64,000 nt of DNA from Pseudomonas lundensis (GCF_002269125.1 NZ_NQKI01000001.1:124001-188000), one strand, 5' to 3'; shown: positions 17,374 to 27,078, counted from the stretch's first letter. The notes: generated by a model from the letters alone, not told the origin. Numbers and translations: made by a program.

Positions 17374-19659
17374 CTATTTGCGCAACAGGCGCAACCCGTT
17401 GAACACCACCAACAGGCTTACGCCCATGTCGGCAAACACGGCCATCCACATGGTGGCCAGACCGAGGAAGGTTACCGCAAGAAAGATGCCTTTGATGACC
17501 AGCGCCAACGCGATGTTCTGCTTAAGAATGCTGGACGTTTGACGTGACAGTCGGATGAATGCCGGGATCTTGCGAAGATCGTCGTCCATCAGGGCGACAT
17601 CGGCTGTTTCTATCGCCGTATCGGTGCCCGCCGCCGCCATGGCGAAGCCGATTTCAGCGCGCGCCAGCGCAGGCGCGTCGTTAATCCCGTCACCGACCAT
17701 GCCGACGTGGTGGCCTTTGGCATACAGCGCTTCAATAGCTTTCAGTTTGTCATCCGGCAGCAGGTTGCCCTGCGCTTCGTCGATTCCCACTTGAGCGGCA
17801 ATGGCCTTGGCCGTGTGCGGGTTGTCACCGGTCAGCATCAGGGTTTTGATGCCAAGGGCATGCAACTGCGCGATCGCTTCGCGGCTTGAGGCCTTGACCG
17901 TGTCAGCCACGGCAAACAACGCCATAGGCCCCGCGCTGTCGCACAACAAAATCACCGTCTTGCCCTGCTCTTCCAGGGCGAACAGTTTTTCTTCAAGCTC
18001 GGGCGAGCACAGGCCCAGTTCTTCCACCATACGGTGGTTGCCCAAGTGATACAGCGTGCCGTCGATTTCGCCGCGCACCCCGCGCCCCGCCAGCGCAGTG
18101 AAGTTATCCACAGAGCGCCACGCCAGTTTTTTATCCACAGCCGCATTCGCCACGGCCAGCGACACCGGATGATCGGAGCGCGAGGCCAGGCTGGCGGCCA
18201 GCAACACGGCGCTGTCGGCTAATAGCGGGTCCAGCGGCAGGTAATCGGTTTGCACCGGCTTGCCGTGGGTGATGGTTCCGGTTTTATCCAGGGCCAGATA
18301 GTCGAGTTTGTGACCGCTTTCGAGGTACACCCCGCCTTTGACCAGAATGCCCTTGCGCGCTGCCGCCGCCAGCCCGCTGACGATGGTGACTGGGGTCGAA
18401 ATCACCAGCGCGCACGGGCACGCCACCACCAGCAACACCAGCGCACGGTAGATCCAGTCAAACCACAGGTCACCCATGAACAGCGGCGGGATCACGGCCA
18501 CGGCCAGTGCCAGCAGGAACACCACGGGGGTGTAGATTTTGGCAAAGCTGTCGACGAAGCGTTGAGTCGGCGCGCGAGCGCCCTGGGCTTGTTCCACGGC
18601 ATGGATGATGCGCGCCAGGGTAGAGTTATTGGCAGCCGCTGTGACACGGTACTCCAACGATCCGGCCTGGTTGATGGTGCCAGCGAAGACTTTATCCCCG
18701 ACCGTTTTCTCAATCGGCAAGCTCTCACCGGTGATCGGTGCCTGATCGATGGTTGAACGCCCTGAGACCACGTCGCCATCCAGGCCGATGCGCTCGCCGG
18801 GGCGTACGCGCACGATGGCATCCAGGGCGATATCTTTGACCTCCAGCACACGCCAGCTGCCGTCTGCCTGCTGCACTGTGGCTTTATCAGGCGCCATTTG
18901 CATCAGGCCGCCAATGGCGTTGCGGGCGCGGTCGAGGGATTTGGCTTCGATCAGCTCGGCCACGGTAAACAGGAACATCACCATCGCCGCCTCAGGCCAC
19001 TGCCCGATCAATACGGCACCGGTAACGGCAATGCTCATCAGCGCATTGATGTTGAGGTTGAGGTTTTTCAGGGCGATCCAGCCCTTCTTGTAGGTGGTCA
19101 GACCGCCGCTGAAGATCGACACCAGCGCCACCAGCGCAATCACCCAGGTCGGCGCTGCGTCGGTGAAGTGCAGCACTTCAGCTGCCAACGCACCCACGCC
19201 GGACACCGCGAGCGGCCACCCCTGTTTTTTCTCGACAGGCGCAGGCGGGCTATCGCTCCCCGATTCCAAAGGATCGGCTTGCATGCCAAGGGACTTGATT
19301 GCGTCGACAATGGGATCGGTAGACGGCAGGTCGTGGGTCACGCCGAGCACGCGGTTAATCAAGTTGAATTCCAGTTGCTGCACACCCGCCAACTTGCCCA
19401 GTTTGTTCTGGATAAGCGTTTGCTCGGTCGGGCAGTCCATCGCTTCGATGCGAAAACTGCTCACGCGGGCGCCTGCCGTAGGCGCAGCGCCAAGTTTGAT
19501 GACGCTAGGACTTTCTGCCGCCGAGCAGCAACTGTGGGCATGGGCCGCAGGCACGTGCTGAGTGCTGTGATCGTGATCGTGATCGTGATCGTGATCGTGA
19601 TCGTGATCGTGATCGTGATCAGCGTGGGATTTGTGCGGGGTGTGAATGGAATCGCTCAT
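17374..19659 (-). CDS. cadA: Cd2+/Zn2+/Pb2+-exporting P1B-type ATPase
   Basis: The 761-residue pump has a His/Asp-rich N-terminus (residues 14-31 are nine Asp-His pairs), a CC pair, and a heavy-metal domain with AMDCPTE (about 73-79). The membrane metal site is CPC at 414-416, the phosphorylated motif is DKTGT at 458-462, and the hinge is GDGINDAP. It exports divalent soft metals from the cytoplasm. The ATG at 19659 is preferred: the upstream TTG at 19692 would fall inside the promoter's -10 element. It is divergent from cadR and should be induced by cadmium or zinc through it. Confidence 0.95.
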   Translation of the reverse strand: MSDSIHTPHKSHADHDHDHDHDHDHDHDHDHSTQHVPAAHAHSCCSAAESPSVIKLGAAPTAGARVSSFRIEAMDCPTEQTLIQNKLGKLAGVQQLEFNLINRVLGVTHDLPSTDPIVDAIKSLGMQADPLESGSDSPPAPVEKKQGWPLAVSGVGALAAEVLHFTDAAPTWVIALVALVSIFSGGLTTYKKGWIALKNLNLNINALMSIAVTGAVLIGQWPEAAMVMFLFTVAELIEAKSLDRARNAIGGLMQMAPDKATVQQADGSWRVLEVKDIALDAIVRVRPGERIGLDGDVVSGRSTIDQAPITGESLPIEKTVGDKVFAGTINQAGSLEYRVTAAANNSTLARIIHAVEQAQGARAPTQRFVDSFAKIYTPVVFLLALAVAVIPPLFMGDLWFDWIYRALVLLVVACPCALVISTPVTIVSGLAAAARKGILVKGGVYLESGHKLDYLALDKTGTITHGKPVQTDYLPLDPLLADSAVLLAASLASRSDHPVSLAVANAAVDKKLAWRSVDNFTALAGRGVRGEIDGTLYHLGNHRMVEELGLCSPELEEKLFALEEQGKTVILLCDSAGPMALFAVADTVKASSREAIAQLHALGIKTLMLTGDNPHTAKAIAAQVGIDEAQGNLLPDDKLKAIEALYAKGHHVGMVGDGINDAPALARAEIGFAMAAAGTDTAIETADVALMDDDLRKIPAFIRLSRQTSSILKQNIALALVIKGIFLAVTFLGLATMWMAVFADMGVSLLVVFNGLRLLRK
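19567..19620. repeat. Nine perfect tandem copies of a 6-base unit inside cadA
   Basis: The hexamer GTGATC occurs nine times without interruption and encodes nine Asp-His pairs on the minus strand. The repeat can change length by slippage without shifting the frame, each step adding or removing one Asp-His metal-binding pair. Each unit also contains GATC. Confidence 0.95.
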
Positions 19660-19691
19660 CAGGGTGCGTCCAGAAAAGGTGCTTGTTGCCA

Positions 19692-19722
19692 AGTAAAGAC
19701 CCTGTAGCCACTATAGGGTCAA
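19692..19722 (-). promoter_or_regulatory. MerR-type cadA promoter with CadR operator
   Basis: On the minus strand TTGACC (19722-19717) and TTTACT (19697-19692) are separated by 19 bases, the over-long spacing typical of MerR-family promoters. The spacer holds the dyad ACCCTGTAG/CTATAGGGT (19699-19719, one mismatch), which resembles the CadR operator known from P. putida. CadR would bend this DNA on metal binding to activate cadA. Confidence 0.85.
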
Positions 19723-19744
19723 GCGACCTTCGGAGAAACGCGTG

Positions 19745-20194
19745 ATGAAAATCGGTGAACTGGCAAAACTGACCGACTGTCAGGTTGAAACCATCCGTTA
19801 TTACGAGCGCGAAGGGCTGCTGCCGGCGCCGGCGCGCAGTGAAGGCAATTACCGTTTGTACAACCAGGCGCATGTCGAGCGGCTGACGTTTATTCGCAAT
19901 TGCCGCAGCCTCGACATGACCCTTGAAGAAATCCGCAGCCTGCTCAGCTTGCGCGATAGCCCGCAGGACCAGTGTGAGAGCGTGAACGCGTTGATTGATG
20001 AACACATTCATCACGTCAAGGCGCGAATTGACGGGTTGCTGGCGTTGCAGACACAACTGCTCGACCTGCGCCAACGCTGCAGCGAAGGCGCCGACAAGGA
20101 CCATTGCGGGATTTTGCAGCAGTTGGAGGTCAGTGGCTCGGTCATGGCGCACGATGGCGAACCCAGCCATGTGGGCAGAAGCCACGGGCATTGA
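19745..20194 (+). CDS. cadR: MerR-family Cd2+-responsive regulator
   Basis: The 149-residue protein begins MKIGELAKLTDCQVETIRYY and closely resembles P. putida CadR, including the His-rich tail HVGRSHGH. The conserved metal-sensing cysteines fit C77 and C112 or C119 in the dimer helix and loop region (positions approximate). The ATG at 19745 has GGAGA 8 bases upstream. A GTG at 19742 is less likely. It controls the divergent cadA gene through the operator at 19699-19719. Confidence 0.94.
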   Translation: MKIGELAKLTDCQVETIRYYEREGLLPAPARSEGNYRLYNQAHVERLTFIRNCRSLDMTLEEIRSLLSLRDSPQDQCESVNALIDEHIHHVKARIDGLLALQTQLLDLRQRCSEGADKDHCGILQQLEVSGSVMAHDGEPSHVGRSHGH

Positions 20195-20204
20195 TGGGTA
20201 AAGT

Positions 20205-20241
20205 ACAGTCAATTAACAAGAAAGCGTCGTTAATTGACTGT
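20205..20241. terminator. Perfect 13-base inverted repeat between converging genes
   Basis: ACAGTCAATTAAC and GTTAATTGACTGT flank an 11-base loop. The repeat sits between cadR (plus) and the orphan gene (minus), so it can act as a bidirectional terminator, although the stem is AT-rich and the T runs are short. Confidence 0.6.
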
Positions 20242-20250
20242 TTGTGGAGG

Positions 20251-21099
20251 TCAAATCAAGTTGAATTCTGCCTGCGTCAGAGTGCTAGCTGACCACCTCA
20301 GATTCGGGCTCATGTTGGCCCCAAGAAAAATAAAGTACTGCACTAAAACGCGCTTGCCCACATGGGGCTGGTAGACAACCGGAGGAATAGTGAACGCCAT
20401 TGATTGGTCTGGGTAGACGGTCATTCTGTGTTGAGAGTCGACCCAAATACCGGAGTCCTGTGTCCAGCGGATCTCCAGCGCGTTATATCGGTGCATGTTG
20501 GCAATGGGATCAATAATGACTTTAATGCCATCCGGGTGAGCTGTCGTATCCAGAACACCGTCAACCACACCCATCACCTTCAGGATGGGTTTAGGCCCCA
20601 ACGATGGCGCGACATACACCAACCTTCCAGGCGAAGGTGTGACTCCCCCCGCTTGTGGCATATGGAAATAGACAATTTCGGATTTCTTCCCTACAAATTT
20701 GACAGCCTCGGTGTCAGGCAAGGTGATCAGCACATCCTTATTTTTGCTATCAACACGCACGGGGTCCGATCGATACTCATAAAAATCCTCTGCCGAGAGT
20801 ACAGTCCAGACCGCCTGAACTTCGTCGCCAACTTCAATCTCTGGTACATCTGTTTCTATTAATACTTTTATTGCATTTCTAAAAAAGGAATGTCCGATCA
20901 TTTCCTGCGCAATGACCGCTCCCTCGGGTGCAGTGATACCAAAAGAGAATAATCTATCGTCGTAGAGATACAGGACCGCTGGCAGGAATAAACCCGCCTG
21001 AACACTTTTACTGCTCGTCCGGGTTTCACGTTTTATAGCGGTGCCAACGTGTTCGCTTGGCCAGAAACCTTCAGTCTTTAATTCATCTTTATGCGTCAT
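20251..21099 (-). CDS. Orphan protein with two beta-rich repeats, related to the protein at 42.2-43.0 kb
   Basis: This 282-residue protein has no signal peptide or membrane segment. After about 40 polar residues it shows two beta-rich domains (about 45-155 and 165-280). The second domain reads like part of the protein at 42194-42958: GIKVIIDPIANMHRYNALEI corresponds to GVPLTIEPYPNMAVEDAITL there, and both have a later RW followed by a beta strand. The fold may be immunoglobulin-like, but that is a guess. The ATG at 21099 has GGAGAGCC upstream. The base composition is more AT-rich than its neighbours, and it sits alone between cadR and thyA, which suggests acquisition. The function is unknown. 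Confidence 0.75.
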   Translation of the reverse strand: MTHKDELKTEGFWPSEHVGTAIKRETRTSSKSVQAGLFLPAVLYLYDDRLFSFGITAPEGAVIAQEMIGHSFFRNAIKVLIETDVPEIEVGDEVQAVWTVLSAEDFYEYRSDPVRVDSKNKDVLITLPDTEAVKFVGKKSEIVYFHMPQAGGVTPSPGRLVYVAPSLGPKPILKVMGVVDGVLDTTAHPDGIKVIIDPIANMHRYNALEIRWTQDSGIWVDSQHRMTVYPDQSMAFTIPPVVYQPHVGKRVLVQYFIFLGANMSPNLRWSASTLTQAEFNLI

Positions 21100-21271
21100 G
21101 ACAGGCTCTCCAGTTGCATAGCAATTGAAGAGCCAAATAAACATGCATCTGCTTTATCAGGAACTGTCACAACTCACAGTTGAATAGACGCTTTCGGTAT
21201 AGACCCAAGCACCTGTTGTAGCGCCACGTACAACGCTAGGGTTGGACGCGGCGCGGGATTGGGAGTGTGAG

Positions 21272-22243
21272 TTACACCGCCATCGGCGCGGTCATGGGCG
21301 CATGGTGCTCATAACCTTCAAGGCTAAAGTCGCTCGGCTCGATCAGCTCCAGCCACTCGGGCTGGTAAACGCCGGTCTTGGCAAATTCGGGCACGCGCTC
21401 CGAAATCACCAGTTTGGGCATCGGGAACGGCTCGCGGGTCAGCTGTTCGTTGAGCATGTCCAGGTGGTTTTCATACACGTGGGCATCGCCGATGAAGTAG
21501 GTGAACCAGCGCGGTGTATAACCCGTCAGGCGGCCGATCAGGCTCAGCAACGCAGCACCTTCGGTCAGGTTGAACGGCGTGCCCAGGCCCAGATCGTTGG
21601 AGCGAATGTAGAGGCTCAGGGAAATTTCCTTAGTCTCGACGTTCGGGTGGAACTGGTACAGCAGGTGGCACGGCGGCAGCGCCATTTCGTCGAGCTGGGC
21701 GCAGTTCCAGCCGTGGAACAGGATACGGCGGCTGCCCGGGTCGTTAATGATAGTGTCGACGCACTGGCGCACCTGATCGATGGCCTTGTACAGCACCACA
21801 TACGGTTGGCCGTCTTCTTCACCTTCAGCGATCTGCCGGTAGCCCTGGCTCAGGCACAGTTCGATGGCAGCCTGATTGCTGCGCGCGACTTGTTTGTACG
21901 CAGGCCATTTGCGCCATTGCACGCCGTAGATTTCGCCAAGGTCGTCTTCACCCTGACGGAACGGGTTGGCCAGCCATTGCGCGTTTTCGTTAGCGTTCTG
22001 GTCCCAGACTTTGCAGCCTAGGGCGCGGAAATCCGCTGCACTGTTAACCGGACGCAAAAAGCCGCACATCTCGCCGATGGCCGATTTGAAGGCCATGCGC
22101 CGGGTGGTGATGGCCGGGAAGCCTTCCTTGAGGTCGTAGCGCAACATGGCGCCGGGCAGACTGATGGTCTTAACGCCAGTGCGGTTGGCTTGCAGGGTGC
22201 CGTTTTTGATGACGTCGGCAACGAGGTCGAGATATTGCTTCAT
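21272..22243 (-). CDS. thyA: Thymidylate synthase
   Basis: The 323-residue enzyme methylates dUMP to dTMP using methylene-tetrahydrofolate. The catalytic Cys192 lies in [10 protein letters not shown] and the dUMP-binding HGWN and [12 protein letters not shown] motifs are present. It is about 60 residues longer than the E. coli enzyme, mostly because of an insertion near residues 110-155 before the active site. Longer ThyA variants of this kind occur. It follows lgt with a 49-base gap, probably in one transcript. Confidence 0.96.
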   Translation of the reverse strand: MKQYLDLVADVIKNGTLQANRTGVKTISLPGAMLRYDLKEGFPAITTRRMAFKSAIGEMCGFLRPVNSAADFRALGCKVWDQNANENAQWLANPFRQGEDDLGEIYGVQWRKWPAYKQVARSNQAAIELCLSQGYRQIAEGEEDGQPYVVLYKAIDQVRQCVDTIINDPGSRRILFHGWNCAQLDEMALPPCHLLYQFHPNVETKEISLSLYIRSNDLGLGTPFNLTEGAALLSLIGRLTGYTPRWFTYFIGDAHVYENHLDMLNEQLTREPFPMPKLVISERVPEFAKTGVYQPEWLELIEPSDFSLEGYEHHAPMTAPMAV

Positions 22244-22292
22244 GGTTTTCCTACCGTTTGAATGCAGGACCGCGCAGCCCTGCAATTCGAAT

Positions 22293-23099
22293 TTATTGCG
22301 CTGCTTGGCGGGCTGCAGGATCGCGGTGGTAAGCCCACCAGATCAAGAACAGGCCACCGAGAATCATCGGGATGCACAGGATTTGCCCCATCGTCACCCA
22401 ACCGAACGCCAGATAGCCTAGCTGAGCATCCGGTACGCGGACGAACTCGACGATGAATCGGAAAATACCGTAGAACAGGGCGAACATGCCGGAAACGGCC
22501 ATGGTCGGGCGCGGTTTGCGCGAGTACAGCCAAAGAATCAGGAAGAGTGCCACACCTTCGAGGGCAAACTGATAAAGCTGCGACGGATGACGCGCCAGTT
22601 GTTGCGGATCGGTCGGAAAAATCATCGCCCAAGGCACGTCAGTGGCTTTGCCCCACAGCTCGGCGTTAATAAAGTTACCGATACGCCCGGCCCCCAGACC
22701 AATCGGCACCACAGGCGCAATGAAGTCCATGATTTGGAAAAATGACTTGTTGTTGCGCTTGCCGAACCACCAAGTGGCCAGCATCACGCCGATCAGCCCG
22801 CCGTGGAACGCCATACCGCCTTTCCACACTTCGAAGATCAGCAGCGGGTTGGCGATGTAGGCGCTCAAGTCGTAGAACAGGACGTAGCCTAAACGGCCGC
22901 CGACGATCACGCCCATGGCCACCCAGAACACCAGATCAGAGAGTTTCTCTTTGGTCCAGGTCGGGTCGAAACGGTTCAGGCGGCGCGACAGGATCAGCCA
23001 CGCGGCGCCAATGCCGATCAGGTACATCAAGCCGTACCAATGGATTTTCAGCGGACCGATGGCCAAGGCCACCGGGTCAATCTGCGGGTAAGGCAGCAT
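22293..23099 (-). CDS. lgt: Prolipoprotein diacylglyceryl transferase
   Basis: The 268-residue membrane enzyme transfers diacylglycerol to the lipobox cysteine of lipoproteins. The Lgt signature appears as [18 protein letters not shown], and HGGLIG (around residues 98-103) carries the essential histidine; seven hydrophobic segments are visible. The ATG at 23099 has AAGGAG upstream and lies 12 bases after the TauE/SafE gene, so the two are co-transcribed with thyA behind. Confidence 0.97.
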   Translation of the reverse strand: MLPYPQIDPVALAIGPLKIHWYGLMYLIGIGAAWLILSRRLNRFDPTWTKEKLSDLVFWVAMGVIVGGRLGYVLFYDLSAYIANPLLIFEVWKGGMAFHGGLIGVMLATWWFGKRNNKSFFQIMDFIAPVVPIGLGAGRIGNFINAELWGKATDVPWAMIFPTDPQQLARHPSQLYQFALEGVALFLILWLYSRKPRPTMAVSGMFALFYGIFRFIVEFVRVPDAQLGYLAFGWVTMGQILCIPMILGGLFLIWWAYHRDPAARQAAQ

Positions 23100-23111
23100 T
23101 GCGACTCCTTG

Positions 23112-23894
23112 TTAGATCAGGAAACTCAAACCGACACAGAACAACAGTGCGGCAAACAGCCGTTTCAGCAAGCGCGGCGAAAGTGTGTGGGCCAAACGCG
23201 CACCAAAACGGGCGAAAAACATGCTGGTCAGGGCAATCCCGAGCAGCGCCGGCAAATACACAAACCCGAGACTATGCGCGGGCAGGTCGGGGTTGTGCCA
23301 GCCAATAATCATGAAACTTAATGCACCTACCAGCGCAATCGGCAGCCCGCAGGCGGCCGACGTGGCCACGGCTTGCTGCATCGGTACACTGCGCCAGCTC
23401 AGGAACGGCACGGTCAAGGAGCCACCGCCCACACCAAAAATCGCCGACGCCCAACCAATGACAGTGCCAGCCAGGGTCAGACCGACTTTACCCGGCACCG
23501 TTCGGCTGGCTTTGGGTTTGAGTTCAAGCGCCATCTGCACAGCGATGACCAAGGCAAAAACGCCAATGATTTTCTGCAAATGAGGACCGGCGATCGCTTC
23601 GGCCGTCAGAGCACCGATACCCGCGCCGATTAAAATGCCCAGCGCCATCCACACAAACAACGGCCAGCGCACCGCGCCTTTGCGGTTGTGTTCACGAATC
23701 GAGTTGATTGAGGTAAAGATGATCGTGGCCAATGAAGTGCCCACGGCCAGGTGGGTCAGCACCTCGGGGTTGAAGCCCTGCAACGTAAAACTGAACACCA
23801 GCACCGGGACGATGATGATGCCGCCCCCGACCCCGAACAAACCGGCCAATACCCCGGCAAAGCCTCCCAGCACCAGATAGAGCAGAAATTCCAT
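23112..23894 (-). CDS. TauE/SafE-family membrane transporter
   Basis: The 260-residue protein has about eight hydrophobic segments and the repeated family motif in both halves (GLFGVGGGIIIVPVL near residue 19 and IFGVGGGSLTVPFL near residue 145). Members export sulfite, sulfoacetate or related anions, or are uncharacterised. The ATG at 23894 gives the standard N-terminus; the longer open frame adds unrelated sequence. It heads the lgt-thyA transcript, a linkage common in Pseudomonas whose functional reason is unclear. Confidence 0.9.
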   Translation of the reverse strand: MEFLLYLVLGGFAGVLAGLFGVGGGIIIVPVLVFSFTLQGFNPEVLTHLAVGTSLATIIFTSINSIREHNRKGAVRWPLFVWMALGILIGAGIGALTAEAIAGPHLQKIIGVFALVIAVQMALELKPKASRTVPGKVGLTLAGTVIGWASAIFGVGGGSLTVPFLSWRSVPMQQAVATSAACGLPIALVGALSFMIIGWHNPDLPAHSLGFVYLPALLGIALTSMFFARFGARLAHTLSPRLLKRLFAALLFCVGLSFLI

Positions 23895-24011
23895 GACGCC
23901 CCCCAAATTTGACCCGCATGGTAACGGAGCAAGGGCTTGGGCTCCACACATGGCGCAAGGCGCCTGAGCAATCTATAAGTACAGGGGTTAAAAAAACATT
24001 AAGGACTGATC

Positions 24012-24812
24012 ATGTGCTTGATTGTCTTCGCGTGGCGCCCCGGCCATGCACAGCCGCTGGTGGTGGCGGCTAACCGGGATGAGTTCTACGCCCGCCCCGC
24101 CAAGCCCCTTGCGCAATGGGCCGATGCGCCGCACGTGTACGCAGGGCGTGACCTGGAGGCTGGCGGCACGTGGCTGGGCATTGGCGCTGACGGCCGCTTT
24201 GCGGCGTTGACCAATATTCGCGAGCCGCACAAACCGCCGACACGACGTTCGCGGGGGGATTTAGTGGCGCGTTTTTTATGCGGAAATCAATCGATTTCCG
24301 AATTTTTCAACGACATTGGCCGACGATCAGTCGATTACGCAGGCTTCAATTTGCTCGTGGGCACTCGGGACGCGCTGTGGCATTTCAATTCAAAGGTTGT
24401 CGCCCCTGAACCCTTGAAGGCCGGTGTTCATGGCCTGTCTAACGCTGGCCTGGACACGCCGTGGCCAAAATTAGTGAAAGCCAAGGCTGCGCTCAGTGAA
24501 GTGTTAGACCAGGCTGACCCGCAAGCGCTGCTGGCTATTTTGAAGGATCAACAGACGGCGACGTATAGCGACCTGCCCGATACCGGTGTGGGGCTGGCCA
24601 CGGAGTTTTTGCTGTCGAGTGTCTTTATTGCCAGCACCACCTATGGCACCCGTGCAAGCACGGCATTGATTGTTAATGCTGACGGTTCCAGGGTGATGGT
24701 GGAACACAGCTTCGGGCCCAAGGGCGGGCGCCTGGGGGAAGTCAGGCTGGAGCTGCCCCCACCCTCTCCCTTTGCGAGCGGGCCGGGTGAGGCGCTTTTC
24801 AGTACGGTTTGA
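24012..24812 (+). CDS. NRDE (TANGO2-like) family protein
   Basis: The 266-residue protein begins MCLIVFAWRPG, with the NRDE motif as AANRDEFYARP at about residues 19-29 and the conserved GGTWLGI and ALTNIRE segments. This family has an N-terminal-nucleophile-like fold with Cys2 exposed after Met removal, and has been linked to haem or acyl handling in eukaryotes; the bacterial role is not settled. The last 20 or so codons run through a GC-rich repeat-like sequence (about 24760-24800) and overlap the end of the converging ptsP by 14 bases. Confidence 0.9.
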   Translation: MCLIVFAWRPGHAQPLVVAANRDEFYARPAKPLAQWADAPHVYAGRDLEAGGTWLGIGADGRFAALTNIREPHKPPTRRSRGDLVARFLCGNQSISEFFNDIGRRSVDYAGFNLLVGTRDALWHFNSKVVAPEPLKAGVHGLSNAGLDTPWPKLVKAKAALSEVLDQADPQALLAILKDQQTATYSDLPDTGVGLATEFLLSSVFIASTTYGTRASTALIVNADGSRVMVEHSFGPKGGRLGEVRLELPPPSPFASGPGEALFSTV

Positions 24813-27078
24813 TTGCCGCCGGATTCATCATGCGGGTCAGCCCCATGTTTTTCAGGGCCAGTTGCACGGTGCTGCGAATCACCTGCGGGTTGTCGATGGT
24901 CATGACTTCGGCCAACAGCTCCTTGGCGCGACTGAGCTCGACCTGACGGAGCATCCATTTCACTTTCGGCAAGTTGGTGGCGTTCATCGACAGGCTGTCA
25001 AAGCCCATCGCCATCAACAGGATCGCCGCCGCCGGATCGCCCGCCATTTCGCCGCAGATGCTCGCAGGCTTGCCTTCGGCGTGGGCGTCGCGCACCACCG
25101 ATTGCAAGGCTTGAAGCACCGCCGGGTGCAGGTAGTCGTACAAATCGGCAACGCGCGGGTTGTTGCGGTCCACCGCCAGCAAGTATTGAGTCAGGTCGTT
25201 GGAACCGACAGACAGGAAATCCACCTGCCTCGCCAGCTCCCTGGTCTGATAGACCGCGGCCGGGATTTCGATCATCACGCCGATGGGTGGCATCGGCACA
25301 TCGGTGCCTTCATCACGCACTTCGCCCCAGGCACGGTGCAGCAGGTGCAAAGCTTCTTCGAGTTCATGAGTGCCAGAAATCATCGGCAACAAAATACGCA
25401 GGTTGTTCAGGCCTTCGCTGGCCTTGAGCATGGCCCGGGCCTGAACCAGAAAGATTTCAGGGTGGTCGAGGGTGACGCGAATCCCGCGCCAGCCGAGGAA
25501 CGGGTTGTCTTCTTTGATCGGGAAGTACGACAGTGACTTGTCGCCGCCAATGTCCAGGCTGCGCATGGTCACCGGTTGCGGATGGAAGGCGGCAAGTTGC
25601 TCGCGATAAATCGCCAGTTGCTCCTTTTCGCTCGGAAAGCGTTGGTTGATCATGAACGGCACTTCGGTGCGGTACAGGCCAACGCCTTCTGCGCCGCGCT
25701 GCTGCGCCCGTGCCACATCGGCCAGCAAGCCGGTGTTGACCCACAGCGGCATGCGATGCCCGTCCGGGGTGATGCACGGCAGCTCGCGCAGGGCATCGAG
25801 GCCCTGAGACAGCTGACGCTCTTCTTCCACCACGTCGGCATATTGCTTGCGCAGCAGTTCGCTGGGGTTGGTGTAAACCTCGCCGTGGTAACCGTCGACG
25901 ATCATCTGAATGCCGTCGACCTTGGAATACGGCAGGTCGACCAGGCCCATGACAGTCGGGATACCCATGGCACGGGCGAGGATCGCCACGTGAGAGTTGC
26001 CCGAACCGAGTACCGACACCAGACCGGCCAGCTTGCCCTCGGGCACCTCGCCAAGCATGGTCGCCGTCAGCTCTTCACTGACCAGAATCGTGTGATCGGG
26101 GTAAACCATGGTTTGTTTATGGTCGTGCTGCAAATAGGCCAGCAGCCGCCGACCCAGGTCGCGCACATCCGATGCCCGCTCGCGCAGGTAATCGTCGTCC
26201 ATCAATTCGAATCGGTTGACGTGGTCAGTCACCACTTGGCGCAACGCGCCCTGAGCCCACTGACCGGTCTTGATCACATTTTTGACTTCGCTGCCCAGCG
26301 ACGCGTCGTCGAGCATCATCAAGTAAACGTCGAACAGCGCCTGTTCTTCAGGGCGCAGTTGGGTGGCGAGTTTCTTCGACACGGCACGCATGTCATTGCG
26401 CACGCCTTCGAGGGCAGTCTTGAACAGGGCGATTTCCGCCGGGATGTCGGTAATCGCCTTGTCGGGCACCACGTCAAGGTCGGCCGGGGGCAGCATGACC
26501 ACCGCCGTGCCGACCGCCGCGCCGGGCGAGCCAGGCACGCCGACAAACTTGGCTTCCTGGATGCCCTTGCCCTGACGCCCCAGACCACGAATCGAGCCGG
26601 TGGCTTCAGCGTGGGCGATAACCCCGGCCAATTGCGCACTCATCGTCACCAGAAAGGCTTCTTCGCCTTCGTCGAACTGGCGACGCTCCTTTTGCTGGAT
26701 CACCAGAACGCCGACCACACGCCGGTGGTGGATGATCGGCGCACCCAGGAAGGCGGCATAACGCTCTTCACCGGTCTCGGCGAAGTAACGGTAGCGAGGG
26801 TGATCGGCGGCGTTTTCGAGGTTCAGAGGTTCTTCACGGGTGCCCACCAGGCCGACCAGGCCTTCGTTGGGCGCCATGCTGACCTTGCCGATCGAGCGCT
26901 TGTTCAAGCCCTCGGTGGCCATCAACACAAAACGGTTGGTCTCTGGATCAAGCAAATAGACCGAGCAGACCTGACTGCCCATGGCCTCTTTGACGCGCAA
27001 CACAATAATCCCCAACGCCGCCTTGAGATCCTTGGCGGAGTTAACTTCCTGGACGATCTTGCGCAGCGTATTGAGCAT
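24799..27078 (-). CDS. ptsP: Phosphoenolpyruvate-protein phosphotransferase of the nitrogen PTS
   Basis: The 759-residue protein (enzyme I-Ntr) has an N-terminal GAF domain (about 1-165), the phosphohistidine domain with GSGNSHVAILARAMG, and the PEP-binding barrel with SLDIGGDKSL and GSNDLTQYLLAVDRN. It autophosphorylates from PEP and passes phosphate to NPr and PtsN, a regulatory relay in carbon, nitrogen and potassium balance. It lies 21 bases after rppH in one transcript, the usual arrangement. Confidence 0.97.
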   Translation of the reverse strand: MLNTLRKIVQEVNSAKDLKAALGIIVLRVKEAMGSQVCSVYLLDPETNRFVLMATEGLNKRSIGKVSMAPNEGLVGLVGTREEPLNLENAADHPRYRYFAETGEERYAAFLGAPIIHHRRVVGVLVIQQKERRQFDEGEEAFLVTMSAQLAGVIAHAEATGSIRGLGRQGKGIQEAKFVGVPGSPGAAVGTAVVMLPPADLDVVPDKAITDIPAEIALFKTALEGVRNDMRAVSKKLATQLRPEEQALFDVYLMMLDDASLGSEVKNVIKTGQWAQGALRQVVTDHVNRFELMDDDYLRERASDVRDLGRRLLAYLQHDHKQTMVYPDHTILVSEELTATMLGEVPEGKLAGLVSVLGSGNSHVAILARAMGIPTVMGLVDLPYSKVDGIQMIVDGYHGEVYTNPSELLRKQYADVVEEERQLSQGLDALRELPCITPDGHRMPLWVNTGLLADVARAQQRGAEGVGLYRTEVPFMINQRFPSEKEQLAIYREQLAAFHPQPVTMRSLDIGGDKSLSYFPIKEDNPFLGWRGIRVTLDHPEIFLVQARAMLKASEGLNNLRILLPMISGTHELEEALHLLHRAWGEVRDEGTDVPMPPIGVMIEIPAAVYQTRELARQVDFLSVGSNDLTQYLLAVDRNNPRVADLYDYLHPAVLQALQSVVRDAHAEGKPASICGEMAGDPAAAILLMAMGFDSLSMNATNLPKVKWMLRQVELSRAKELLAEVMTIDNPQVIRSTVQLALKNMGLTRMMNPAAIKPY

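Noticed and set aside
19567..19620. Tandem hexamer repeat as a CRISPR or regulatory array
   Set aside because: It has no spacers and is fully explained as Asp-His codons in cadA.
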